From: Mycolicibacterium septicum DSM 44393
GTDB lineage: Bacteria > Actinomycetota > Actinomycetes > Mycobacteriales > Mycobacteriaceae
Length of the DNA stretch: 45,368 nucleotides
NCBI RefSeq assembly: GCF_000455325.1
Contig: NZ_HG322951.1
Location: 2,476,604 to 2,521,971, forward strand
Direction: 5' to 3'
The notes below the pieces were generated by a model. It saw nothing but the letters and a program-made list of their open reading frames with translations, did not search any database and was not told the origin of the DNA. This document shows, piece by piece, positions 36,950-45,368 of this stretch; the stretch's first letter is position 1; each line of letters opens with the position of its first letter. Position numbers and translations under genes: made by a program.

Positions 36950-37561
36950 TCAGAAGCCGTACAAGGTTCTCTTCCAGATGGTGGACAGGGTGGCGATGGC
37001 GTCGGCATCGCCGATCTCGATGCCGAGCCCGGACTGGCCGACGAAGACCGTGGTGAAGTTCTCGAACAACAAGGCGATCGCCGCGCCCACATGTTCCGGC
37101 TGCAGTCCTTGAGCGTGGCCCTGTTCCTGGGCGTGGCGCACCGACGCGATGACGATGTCGATGCCGAACCGCCGGAACTTGTTCTGCACGTCGGCGAATC
37201 GCTGTTGGGTGGCCGCCAGCTGGGCGACCGCGATCATGATGCCGATGTTCTGTTTGAAGATGTTCCAGTAGCCGGTGACCACCGTGGTGAAGAAGTCGGT
37301 GTCGTCGGGGGAGTCCGGCAGGTGCAGATTCAGTCCGGATGGTTCCACGACGTCATGCAGGAACGATTCGGCCAGCGCCGCCAGCAGATCCTCTTTGTCG
37401 GTGAAATACCGATAGAACACCGCCGGGCTCTTGCCCGCGGCCGAGGTGATGTCCGACAGGGTGGTGCCGTGAAAGCCGCGCTCGGCGAAGAGCTTCCGTG
37501 CGGCCAACTCGATGGCAGACCGGGTCTGGCGGCCCTTGGTGCCCAGCTCGGCGGCGGTCAT
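36950..37561 (-). CDS. TetR-family repressor of the eight-gene operon
   Basis: A 203-residue TetR regulator. The helix-turn-helix (about 13-60) reads TTLSDITSAAGKSPAVFYRYFTDKEDLL, and a C-terminal helical domain follows. It lies in the middle of the operon, 7 nt after the lyase-like gene and 33 nt before the acyl-CoA dehydrogenase gene. It probably controls the operon that contains it through the palindrome at 42035. Starts further upstream have no ribosome site and lie in the lyase gene. Confidence 0.86.
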   Translation of the reverse strand: MTAAELGTKGRQTRSAIELAARKLFAERGFHGTTLSDITSAAGKSPAVFYRYFTDKEDLLAALAESFLHDVVEPSGLNLHLPDSPDDTDFFTTVVTGYWNIFKQNIGIMIAVAQLAATQQRFADVQNKFRRFGIDIVIASVRHAQEQGHAQGLQPEHVGAAIALLFENFTTVFVGQSGLGIEIGDADAIATLSTIWKRTLYGF

Positions 37562-37568
37562 CGACGCC

Positions 37569-38471
37569 TCAGCCCAGGATCCGGTCGCCGGCCCGCAGCA
37601 GCGCGCTGGGAAGTTCATGGCCCACGGCATCCTGGGCGACACGGGCCGCGTCGATGGCCGCAGTCAGGTCGACGTCGACGTCGATATCGCTGTCGCGCAA
37701 CATGTAGACCAGGTCTTCGGTGGCGATGTTGCCGCTGGCCCCCGGTGCGAACGGGCAGCCGCCCAAACCGCCGACCGACGCGTCCAGGCGGGTGACTCCG
37801 GACTGGACGGCCGCATAGGCACTGGCCAGTCCCGCTCCGCGGGTGTTGTGGAAGTGTGCGCCCAGCGGCAGGTCACCTATCAGCGGCCGGACCTTCTCGA
37901 TCAACGAGCTGACCCGGCGCGGGGTGGTCGTGCCGATGGTGTCGGCGATCGCCAAGCGGTTCGCTCCGAAACCGACAGCAGCCGAGGCGATGTCGAGCAC
38001 CCGCTGCGGATCGGTCGGGCCGTCGAACGGGCAGTCCCACGCGGTGGCGATGATCACCTCCACCGAGGTGTCGCTGTCACCCGCGATGGCCACGATGTCG
38101 GCGATCTGTGCCGTGGCCTCGGCCGAGGTGCGTCCCACGTTGGAATGGGAGTGGGCATCCGAAGCGGACACCACGTACTCGATCGAGCGCAGGCCGGCGG
38201 CGATGGCACGTTTGGCGCCGTTGGGGCTGGCCACCAGCGCGGAGAACTCCACCTCGGGGAATCTGTGTAGTTCTTCGGCGAGTTCGGCCGCGTCGGCCAG
38301 TGCAGGCACTTTCGACGGGGAGACGAATGCCGTGGCCTCCACCTCCCGCACCCCGGTGGCGACGATGGCTTCGAGGATCGCAACCTTGGCGGACAACGGA
38401 ATCGGCGTCTCGATCTGCAGGCCGTCACGCAGGCATACCTCGCGGATATCGACCTTCGCCGGCAGGTTCAT
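37569..38471 (-). CDS. HMG-CoA lyase-like protein
   Basis: A 300-residue DRE-TIM barrel lyase. Catalytic R15-D16 lie in CLRDGLQIE, the metal-binding H206 and H208 in GAHFHNTRG, and the active-site loop GGLGGC239PFAPGASGN is complete. Such enzymes cleave 3-hydroxy-3-methylglutaryl-CoA or related 3-hydroxyacyl-CoAs into acetyl-CoA and an acid. It starts 1 bp after the CoA-transferase stop. In this operon it would act on a branched hydroxyacyl-CoA made by the neighbouring transferase; the exact substrate is unknown. Confidence 0.9.
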   Translation of the reverse strand: MNLPAKVDIREVCLRDGLQIETPIPLSAKVAILEAIVATGVREVEATAFVSPSKVPALADAAELAEELHRFPEVEFSALVASPNGAKRAIAAGLRSIEYVVSASDAHSHSNVGRTSAEATAQIADIVAIAGDSDTSVEVIIATAWDCPFDGPTDPQRVLDIASAAVGFGANRLAIADTIGTTTPRRVSSLIEKVRPLIGDLPLGAHFHNTRGAGLASAYAAVQSGVTRLDASVGGLGGCPFAPGASGNIATEDLVYMLRDSDIDVDVDLTAAIDAARVAQDAVGHELPSALLRAGDRILG

Positions 38472-38472
38472 C

Positions 38473-39675
38473 TCACAGCACCCCCTCTGTGCGCAGGGTT
38501 TCCAGGTCTTGTGCACTGCGCCCGAGCAGGTCGCCGTACACCTCGTCGTTGTGCTGGCCCGGTCGGGCTGAGCCGGCGTTGCGGATCGTGCCGGGTGACT
38601 CGGAGAGGACCGGGACCACGCCCGGGCCTTTCACGGTCCGTCCGATGCGCTCGTCGAAGTGGTCGGCGATCATGCCACGGGCCTGCAACTGCGGATCCTG
38701 CACGACCTCGGCCACGGTGTTGATCGGCCCACTGATCACTCCGGCCTGCGACAGGGTTTCGATGATCTCCTCCGGCTGCCGCTTGCCGGCCCAATCGCCG
38801 ATGATCTTGTCCAGCTCGTCCTGATTGCGGCCACGGGCAACGTGATTGGAGAACCGGTCGTCGGTTGCCAGCTCGGGGCTGCCCATCGCCGCGCACAGCC
38901 GGCGGAACACGGTGTCCTGGTTGGCGGCGATCACCACCCAGCTGCCGTTGGCGCTCTGGTAGATGTTCGACGGCGCGATACCTTCCAGCCGCGTGCCCGA
39001 CGGCCCGCGTACCACCCCGCCGATGTCGTAGTCGGGGATGGTGGATTCCTGTATCGCCAGGCAACTTTCGGTCAGCGCGGTGTCGACGATCTGCCCCTCG
39101 CCGGTGACGGTCCGCCGGTACAACGCGGCCAGGGCGCCCTGGGCGGCGAACATGCCGGCCAGGCTGTCGCCCAGCGACAGGGCCAGCCGCGGCGGCGGGC
39201 CGCCGGGGAACCCGTTCATGTGTCGCAGCCCGCTCGACGCCTCGGCCACCGAGGCATAACCGGCCTTGCCGGCGTCCGGCCCGGTCTGTCCGTATCCGGA
39301 CACCCGCACCAGGATGATGCCTTTGTTGCGTTCGCGCAGAACGTCGTAGCCCAGATTCCACTTCTCCAGGGTCCCGGGCCGGAAGTTCTCCACGATGATG
39401 TCCGACTGCTCGACCAGCTCCAGGAACAATTCCCGGCCCTTGGCCGTACGAAGGTCCAGGGTGACGGCCTTCTTGTTGCGGGCGTGCACGGTCCAGAAGA
39501 AATGGTGCCCGTCGAGTTCAGCCTGCCCCCAGGTGCGCAGCGGATCCGGGGTGGACGGAAGTTCGATCTTGATGACCTCGGCGCCCATGTCCCCGAGCAG
39601 CCTGCCGGCGAACGGGCCGGAGATCAGGGTGCCGAGCTCGATCACCCTGATGCCGTCCAAAGCTCCGGTTGTCAT
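38473..39675 (-). CDS. CaiB/BaiF (family III) CoA-transferase
   Basis: A 400-residue family III CoA-transferase. The N-terminal GIRVIELGTLISGPFAGRLL is typical, D170 in LSLGDS is the catalytic aspartate, and the ENFRPGT (96-102) and GYGQTGP (127-133) segments are present. It moves CoA between carboxylic acids without ATP. The ATG overlaps the hydrolase stop (ATGA), and the lyase-like gene follows. It probably activates the acid degraded by this operon. Confidence 0.92.
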   Translation of the reverse strand: MTTGALDGIRVIELGTLISGPFAGRLLGDMGAEVIKIELPSTPDPLRTWGQAELDGHHFFWTVHARNKKAVTLDLRTAKGRELFLELVEQSDIIVENFRPGTLEKWNLGYDVLRERNKGIILVRVSGYGQTGPDAGKAGYASVAEASSGLRHMNGFPGGPPPRLALSLGDSLAGMFAAQGALAALYRRTVTGEGQIVDTALTESCLAIQESTIPDYDIGGVVRGPSGTRLEGIAPSNIYQSANGSWVVIAANQDTVFRRLCAAMGSPELATDDRFSNHVARGRNQDELDKIIGDWAGKRQPEEIIETLSQAGVISGPINTVAEVVQDPQLQARGMIADHFDERIGRTVKGPGVVPVLSESPGTIRNAGSARPGQHNDEVYGDLLGRSAQDLETLRTEGVL

Positions 39676-40907
39676 GCCGGATCCAGCGACTGTGTTGATC
39701 CCCGGTCGCTTCGCTCCTGCCCTCCGAATCCGCGCCGGTGCAGCCAATCCGTGCAGATCGCGACGGCCTGGCGCAGGGTTCCGCGCTGATCCGGGCCCGA
39801 GTAGTAGTGGTTGGCGCCGGGAATCTCGTGCATCTCCTTGTCGGAGTGGCCGATCGCTTCATAGAGCCGGCGGGTGTGGCTGGGCGTACAGGCGTCGTCG
39901 GCCAGGTTCCCGATCACCAGCGCGGGGACCGCGATATCCGGACCGGCCTTGACCGCGTCACCGTTGGCGTCGTCGTAGCTCCACTGCGACAGCCAGCTGC
40001 GCAGCGTGCAGAATCGCGCCAGGCCGACGGGGCTCATGTTGACCACCTGGGGATCACCCAGATAACAGGTTCCGGGTTTGCGATCGTTGGGATCGACGGT
40101 GGGGTCCAGCCATCGCGGGTCGGCCATGGTGCCGTGCACGACGAACGCGAACTCGTCATCCGGCCGCCCGGCGGCCCTGAGCTCGGCGAGCTTCTCTTTG
40201 ACCCACTTGGTGATTCGCCGGTTGCGGGCGATCTGGGCCTGGTGGTAACGCTCCAGGAACTCCGCGGTGTAGGGCGGCTGGTTGGGATTGTCCGGGTTGT
40301 AGAGATCCAGTTCGGGGTCCCGCTTGGTCGGGTCGTTCTCGTCGAGGATGGACGCATCCATCCATTCGGTCATGGTGCCGTGCCGGCTGATGTGCGCGGC
40401 CAGCAACATGATTCCGTCGGCGGGGATCAGGCCGAGCTTGGTGAGGTCGGGCCCGTCACCGGACGGGCTCGCCGTCACGGTGGGGTTCTGCGCCTGCTGT
40501 TGGTAGAACACCGACAGCGACCCACCGCCGCTCCACCCGGCCAGCACCACCTTGTCGTACCCGAGCCGGTTCTTAGCGTCCTTGATGCACTCGCCGAGAT
40601 CCTCGACCACCTTCTCCATGAGCAGTGCCGAGTCGGTACCTCGGAACCGGCTGTTGCAGTAGATGACGTGGTGTCCGGCGCGGGCCAGGGCATTGATCAT
40701 CGGCAGGTACGCACCGCCGCCGATCGGGTGCATGAACACCAGCACCGTGTCGGAAGGTTTCGATTTCGGCCGCAGCAGGTAGCTCTCCAGCACCACGAGC
40801 TCGGCGACTCCGCCGTACACGTCGCGCACCGACGAGTTGTTCTGGTAGGCAACCAGATACGGGATGCGGTCGTACTCGTGCTTCACAGGTGCTTCAACAG
40901 TTGTCAT
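39672..40907 (-). CDS. Alpha/beta hydrolase
   Basis: A 411-residue alpha/beta hydrolase, longer than usual because of a cap region (about 185-290). The nucleophile is S126 in GWSGGG; the acid is in ADDACTPSH and the histidine in PGANHYY. The early strand VLVFMHPIGGGAYLP supplies the oxyanion hole. The last 17 or so residues (GGQERSDRGSTQS...) look like an added tail encoded by a short dispersed motif. Upstream in-frame sequence belongs to the next gene; ATG 40907 lies 2 nt after that stop. Confidence 0.85.
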   Translation of the reverse strand: MTTVEAPVKHEYDRIPYLVAYQNNSSVRDVYGGVAELVVLESYLLRPKSKPSDTVLVFMHPIGGGAYLPMINALARAGHHVIYCNSRFRGTDSALLMEKVVEDLGECIKDAKNRLGYDKVVLAGWSGGGSLSVFYQQQAQNPTVTASPSGDGPDLTKLGLIPADGIMLLAAHISRHGTMTEWMDASILDENDPTKRDPELDLYNPDNPNQPPYTAEFLERYHQAQIARNRRITKWVKEKLAELRAAGRPDDEFAFVVHGTMADPRWLDPTVDPNDRKPGTCYLGDPQVVNMSPVGLARFCTLRSWLSQWSYDDANGDAVKAGPDIAVPALVIGNLADDACTPSHTRRLYEAIGHSDKEMHEIPGANHYYSGPDQRGTLRQAVAICTDWLHRRGFGGQERSDRGSTQSLDPA

Positions 40908-40909
40908 CT

Positions 40910-42001
40910 CTAGTGCTGCCCCAGATCGTTGGCGAGGATTTCGGCGGACGGGATGAGACGGCGACGGGTGTCGATGGCGATCACCGACCAGTCGACCCGG
41001 TCGTAGTCGTCGAACTTGCGGCGGGCGCGTTCCCGCGCCTTCTCGGGTGCCCCGTGGTGAACGCCCTGCGGCGCATGGGAGACCAGGCCGGGCGGCATCG
41101 GGATGCCGTAGAGCGAACCGCTGTGGAAGAACGCGATCTCGTCGTAGTCGACGTTGCGGTGATACCACGGGGTGCGCTCGGTGCCCGGCACGCTCTCGGC
41201 GGGCTTGGGCAGGAAGTTCATCACGTACACACCGGTGGCCTGCATGAAGAGGTGCACGGTTGGTGGCAGGTGCACGCTCTCGGAGGTGATGACGGTGTAG
41301 TCCTCGATATTGAAGGTGAAGGGGAAGTTGTCGCCCCGCCAGCCTTCCACGTCGAGGGGATTGTGTTGGTAGAACAGCGAAGTCGGTCCACCTTCATGGA
41401 TCAGCCGAACCTCGTACTCGTCTCGCCCGTCGTCGTCGATGGGCTGCGGTTCGGGGATGGTCACCTGCGCCGGGTCGAAGGGGAAGTGGCGGCCCAGGGT
41501 GCCCGCCGGCGGGACCCGGAAATCATCGGTGGCCTGGATCATGAGCCACGTGCTCTCGGTCTCGGGCACCTGGCGGAACGTGCAGGCCTTCGGGATGTAG
41601 ACCCAGTCGCCCTCGCGGTAATGCAGTGGGCCGAACTCGGTCTCCAGCAGGCCCGATCCCTTGTGTACGAACAACAGCAGGTCGCCGTCCACGTAACGGA
41701 CGAAGAACGGCATCTCCTCGGTGCGCCGGCTCAGTAGTACCTGGCAGTCGGCGTTGGAGAACATGAGCAGCGGGCCGCCCTGGGCGTCGGTGGCGTCGCT
41801 GGGCTTGAGCTCACTGGACAGCACGTCGGTGGGGCGCAGCGGGCCGACGGAGCGGTAGGCGGTGGGGTCGTTGCGCCGGTACATGTTGGCGGTACGGCCG
41901 ACGAAACCGCCGCGACCGAGTTCGTCGTCCTTGAGGCCGTCGAGGTCGGCATGCACCCGTTTCGGGGTCTTGCCTTTACGCAGGTGGACGAAGGATTCCA
42001 T
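40910..42001 (-). CDS. Homogentisate 1,2-dioxygenase-like cupin protein
   Basis: A 363-residue double-cupin protein of the homogentisate dioxygenase family. The iron-site region WYHRNVDYDEIAFFHSG (279-295) has H281, and D287 or E288 where human HGD has H335 and E341; H316 (HHGAPE) would be the third ligand. The ligand spacing is not exact, so ring-cleaving activity on homogentisate itself is uncertain; related gentisate- or hydroquinone-type substrates are possible. It is the first gene of the operon; AGGAG lies 6 nt before the ATG. It is shorter than true HGD (about 440). Confidence 0.8.
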   Translation of the reverse strand: MESFVHLRKGKTPKRVHADLDGLKDDELGRGGFVGRTANMYRRNDPTAYRSVGPLRPTDVLSSELKPSDATDAQGGPLLMFSNADCQVLLSRRTEEMPFFVRYVDGDLLLFVHKGSGLLETEFGPLHYREGDWVYIPKACTFRQVPETESTWLMIQATDDFRVPPAGTLGRHFPFDPAQVTIPEPQPIDDDGRDEYEVRLIHEGGPTSLFYQHNPLDVEGWRGDNFPFTFNIEDYTVITSESVHLPPTVHLFMQATGVYVMNFLPKPAESVPGTERTPWYHRNVDYDEIAFFHSGSLYGIPMPPGLVSHAPQGVHHGAPEKARERARRKFDDYDRVDWSVIAIDTRRRLIPSAEILANDLGQH

Positions 42002-42034
42002 GCTCGACTCCTGAAGGGTGCGGGCTAAAAACTG

Positions 42035-42069
42035 AAAGTGACTTTACTTTTTGTTACGGCCGGTGACAA
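42035..42069 (-). promoter_or_regulatory. Promoter and operator of the eight-gene operon
   Basis: On the minus strand: -35 TTGTCA (42064-42069), 17-nt spacer, -10 TAAAGT (42041-42046), start near 42034, then a leader of about 33 nt with AGGAG. The 11-bp palindrome AAAGTGACTTT (42035-42045) covers the -10 and start site, a good place for a TetR-type repressor. Confidence 0.6.
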
Positions 42070-42177
42070 GAGGTGTGCGGGACTGAAGTTCCGCGTTTCG
42101 GGCTCCGCTTCCCCGGGTAGCCCTCGAGCGGGCGCCCAGGCTCACTGCTGCCCGTCGGTGTCAACGAAAGGACTGTC

Positions 42178-42735
42178 ATGAGAAAGGAATTGGAAGGCCG
42201 CAGGGTCGGGATCCTTGCCGCCGACGGTGTGGAGCGCATCGAACTCGAACAACCGCGCGCGGCCGTCGAGAACGAGGGTGGCCACGTCGAGCTGCTGTCG
42301 CTTCGGGCCGGCGAAATCCAGGCCCGCGATCACGATCTCGAACCCGCGGGCACCTTTCCGGTAGACCGCACGGTCGCCGAGGCGAAGGTCGATCAGTTCG
42401 ACGCGCTGATCCTGCCGGGCGGGACCGTGAACCCGGACAAGTTGAGGCTCGACAAGACCGCGGTGGCCTTCGTCCGCGATTTCGTCAGGTCGGGCAAGCC
42501 CGTCGCGGCGATCTGTCACGGTCCGTGGACCCTGGTCGAGGCGGACGTGGTGCGCGGCCGCACGCTGACCGGCTATCCGAGCATCCGCACGGATCTCGGC
42601 AACGCCGGTGCCACCGTGGTGGATCGGCAGGTCTGCGTCGACGGCAACCTGATCACCAGCCGCGCTCCCGGCGATCTGCCCGCGTTCTGTGAGGCGATCA
42701 CCGAGGCGTTGGCGTGTACTCCGGCCCAGACCTGA
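42178..42735 (+). CDS. DJ-1/PfpI family (class I glutamine amidotransferase-like) protein
   Basis: A 185-residue flavodoxin-like protein of the DJ-1/PfpI superfamily. The nucleophile elbow is AIC113-H114-GPW, E23 or nearby acids could complete the site, and LILPGGTVNPDKLR (77-90) is the family loop. Members act as glyoxalases/deglycases, chaperones or peptidases and protect against aldehydes and oxidants. AAAGGA lies 5 nt before the ATG. It is divergent from the eight-gene operon and converges on the quinone reductase with 7 bp between stop codons. Confidence 0.88.
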   Translation: MRKELEGRRVGILAADGVERIELEQPRAAVENEGGHVELLSLRAGEIQARDHDLEPAGTFPVDRTVAEAKVDQFDALILPGGTVNPDKLRLDKTAVAFVRDFVRSGKPVAAICHGPWTLVEADVVRGRTLTGYPSIRTDLGNAGATVVDRQVCVDGNLITSRAPGDLPAFCEAITEALACTPAQT

Positions 42736-42742
42736 GCGCCGG

Positions 42743-43366
42743 TCAGGCCCCGGCGGCGCGGGCAACTTCCCGGGCCAGCTCGACTGCCTCCGCGCGCATC
42801 TGTTCCCGTTCAGCGGGTGTCCACCGGGTGGTGGGCTCCACGACAAGCGTGTCGACGCGGTAGCCCAGCATCCCGAACACGTACTCCAGATACGGCTTCT
42901 GGAAATCCTGCAGCTCCGGGTGGCGCCCGTCGTACGCGCTGCTGCGGGTCAGGATGAGCTGCAACGGTTTTCCCTCGCCGAGAGTGCCGACGTGTTCACC
43001 ACGCTCGTTGAGGGTGAAGCTGGCCACCGGTTGCACGATGATGTCGATCCACGCCTTGAGCGCATGCGGCACATGCCAGTTCCACATGGGGGAGGACACC
43101 ACCAGGCGGTCGAAGCCGCGCACCCGCTCGATCTCCCCGAGCACCTGCCGCCATACCGCCTGCTGATCCTCGGTGATCGGTTCGCCGAACAGTTGCGCGA
43201 ACTTCGCGACCGCCGCATCCCGGCCGAACCGCAGCGCATCGTCGTCCCATACCGAGAACCGTTCCACCACGCCGACGCCGTCGGCGGCATCCAGATAGGC
43301 CTGCGCCAACTGTGAGGACAGCGCGTCGTCCCCTTTTGGGCTGGCCTCGATCCACAGAGTCCGCAT
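42743..43366 (-). CDS. FMN-dependent NADH:quinone reductase (AzoR-like)
   Basis: A 207-residue flavodoxin-fold oxidoreductase of the AzoR/NQO family. The N-terminus LWIEASPKGDDALSSQLAQAY resembles the phosphate-binding part, and SSPMWNWHVPHALKAWID (91-108) is the family signature that holds the FMN ring. It reduces quinones or azo compounds by two electrons using NAD(P)H. It starts 13 nt after the flavin-oxygenase stop, with ACGGAG upstream, so the two genes form an operon. Confidence 0.9.
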   Translation of the reverse strand: MRTLWIEASPKGDDALSSQLAQAYLDAADGVGVVERFSVWDDDALRFGRDAAVAKFAQLFGEPITEDQQAVWRQVLGEIERVRGFDRLVVSSPMWNWHVPHALKAWIDIIVQPVASFTLNERGEHVGTLGEGKPLQLILTRSSAYDGRHPELQDFQKPYLEYVFGMLGYRVDTLVVEPTTRWTPAEREQMRAEAVELAREVARAAGA

Positions 43367-43379
43367 CAGTTCAGCTCCG

Positions 43380-44546
43380 TCAGATCATGGACGTACGGGG
43401 GATCTTCATCCCGAGAGCCAGAGCACCGGCCAACTCGCGGCTGGTGTCGTAGTCGAACACCACGTGGCCCGACAGGACGTCGACATCGCGTTTGAACCGC
43501 TGCAGTGGGCTGGACAGGAAATGGATGCTCGCACCCCCTGCGCCCAGAAGGTCGGCGATCACCGCCTTGGACTCGCTGACGATGTGCGCGGCCGACAGCC
43601 GGGCCTGTGCCCGCACCGGCTTGTCCACCGAGTCGCCCGACGCCACGATGGCCTCGATCTCGCCGACGGTGTCGGCCAGTAGGGCGCGCAACGCGCGCAC
43701 CCGTACCTGAGCCCCGGCCAGATGGGCCTGCGCGATCGGCTTGTCCTTCTGTATGACGCCTTCGTAGGGCAGCACGCGTTCGCCGAGGCGTTGCGCGTAG
43801 ATCTCGGTGACCCGCTCGGCGCTGCCGAGGGCGGGCATCGCCGCGAGCAGGGCCAGGGCGGGCACCATCGGCCAGCGGTAGGCGGTGCTGTCGTGCAGTC
43901 CGGCGCCCGGGGCCGTGCCGGAGTAGATGTCGAGCACTTTCACCAGTCGGTGCGTCGGCACGAAGACATCGGTGGCGATGGCGTCGTTGGAGCCGGTGGC
44001 CCGCATGCCGTCGGTGTGCCATACGTCGGCAACGGTCACATCGCCGATCGGCAGCAGCGCCAGCGCCGGATACAGCGCGTCGTCGGGTCCGCACAGGGCG
44101 GCGACGATGATCCAGTTCCCGTGCATGACGCCGGTGGCCCAGGACCACCTGCCGGTCAGGCGGATGCCGCCGTCGGCCGGCAGCCCGCGCCCGGTCGGCG
44201 CGAGTGGGGCAGGGGCGAGGAACGGGCGGCTCGCGAATGCCTCCTCCTGGGCCTGCTCCCCGAACAGCGCCAGCATCCAGTTGTGCAGGGCCAGGAAACC
44301 GATGGTCCAGGCGCTCGACGTGCAGCCGTGAGCCATCCGGCGCACGGGATCCAGGATTGCCGGGAAATCGGCCTGCAGGCCGCCGAAGCGGGCCGGCACC
44401 AGGAGCTCGGTGAAACCGGACTCGACAAGGTCGGTGACCGTGGCATCGGGAAGCCGGCGCAACTCCTCGGCTTCGGCGGCGCGGTCGGCCAGTCGTGCGA
44501 CGAATTCGGGGCTGATGACGCAGCCGGCGGTGGGGGGCGAGATCAT
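43380..44546 (-). CDS. HsaA/HpaB-type flavin-dependent oxygenase, acyl-CoA dehydrogenase fold
   Basis: A 388-residue acyl-CoA-dehydrogenase-fold protein of the group D monooxygenase type (HsaA, p-hydroxyphenylacetate hydroxylase oxygenase). It shows HGCTSSAWTIGFLALHNWMLALF, a central RLTGRWSWATGVMHGNW barrel and the typical end SSPLQRFKRDVDVLSGH (about 350-366). These enzymes use reduced flavin from a partner reductase; the AzoR-like protein next to it could supply it, though that is inference. The start ATG 44546 has TAGCTT 7 nt upstream. A perfect palindrome just upstream suggests repression. Confidence 0.82.
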   Translation of the reverse strand: MISPPTAGCVISPEFVARLADRAAEAEELRRLPDATVTDLVESGFTELLVPARFGGLQADFPAILDPVRRMAHGCTSSAWTIGFLALHNWMLALFGEQAQEEAFASRPFLAPAPLAPTGRGLPADGGIRLTGRWSWATGVMHGNWIIVAALCGPDDALYPALALLPIGDVTVADVWHTDGMRATGSNDAIATDVFVPTHRLVKVLDIYSGTAPGAGLHDSTAYRWPMVPALALLAAMPALGSAERVTEIYAQRLGERVLPYEGVIQKDKPIAQAHLAGAQVRVRALRALLADTVGEIEAIVASGDSVDKPVRAQARLSAAHIVSESKAVIADLLGAGGASIHFLSSPLQRFKRDVDVLSGHVVFDYDTSRELAGALALGMKIPRTSMI

Positions 44547-44558
44547 GGCCCGAAAGCT

Positions 44559-44578
44559 ACCATACTTTTTAGTATGGT
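44559..44578. promoter_or_regulatory. Operator candidate ACCATACTTTTTAGTATGGT
   Basis: Perfect inverted repeat with 8-bp arms around TTTT, starting 13 bp upstream of the ATG 44546. It covers the promoter of the oxygenase/quinone reductase pair. Half-site TACT...AGTA is the same as in the 10390 operator. No TetR gene is adjacent, so the regulator is elsewhere. Confidence 0.65.

Positions 44579-45368
<790 letters not shown>

Noticed and set aside
34351..42001. Calling the operon a homogentisate (tyrosine) catabolic cluster
   Set aside because: No maleylacetoacetate isomerase or fumarylacetoacetase is present, the HGD-like protein is short with shifted ligands, and the other genes fit CoA-ester chemistry.

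Overview
This is a GC-rich stretch of a mycobacterial chromosome, most likely from a rapid grower close to Mycolicibacterium. The evidence is the start of an antigen 85 mycolyltransferase gene at the right edge, a complete 14-gene nuoA-N operon in actinobacterial style, and gene order. From about 32.6 kb leftward, the response-regulator gene, nuoA-N, a TetR gene, a phosphotransferase, a DUF7064/7065-like gene, a monoamine oxidase and an alpha/beta hydrolase follow, as I remember it, the M. tuberculosis order Rv3143, Rv3145-Rv3158, Rv3167c-Rv3171c, with extra genes inserted. I see no tRNA, rRNA, CRISPR array, insertion sequence or prophage.

Layout. 1-16.7 kb is a redox and lipid accessory region: a FadB4-like quinone oxidoreductase (cut by the left edge), two zinc alcohol dehydrogenases, an Hpx-like hydrolase, AofH-like amine oxidase, two luciferase-like flavin monooxygenases, an EthA/MymA-type Baeyer-Villiger monooxygenase, AraC and TetR regulators, a proton-symporter-type MFS transporter, a PIG-L deacetylase and a crotonase that has lost one catalytic glutamate. 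16.7-32.1 kb is the nuo operon for proton-pumping complex I, on the minus strand. 32.2-34.3 kb holds an atypical response regulator, YceI, an NTF2-like protein and a methyltransferase. 34.35-42.0 kb is a tightly packed eight-gene minus-strand operon: cupin dioxygenase-like protein, hydrolase, CaiB CoA-transferase, HMG-CoA-lyase-like protein, TetR, acyl-CoA dehydrogenase, APH-type kinase and DUF6285. 42.2-45.4 kb has a DJ-1/PfpI protein, an AzoR-type quinone reductase, an HsaA-like flavin oxygenase, a 460-bp intergenic region and fbp.

How the genes work together. NuoA-N oxidises NADH, reduces menaquinone and pumps protons. The last three genes of the eight-gene operon match the kinase / small partner / acyl-CoA-dehydrogenase set (LvaABC, and the human ACAD10/11 fusions) that removes the hydroxyl of 4-hydroxyacyl-CoAs by phosphorylation and elimination. 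I infer that this operon degrades a hydroxylated or branched acid.

Most unusual features. (1) A family of 58-bp palindromes, all built as 21-nt arm, 16-nt loop, 21-nt arm, in three intergenic gaps, one of them inside the nuo operon. (2) A previously unmarked 21-codon ORF made of two MSACAKR repeats that links the nuoD stop to the nuoE start by overlaps at both ends. (3) A run of apparently leaderless genes, each with a TAnnnT-like -10 box 6-8 nt before its start codon.
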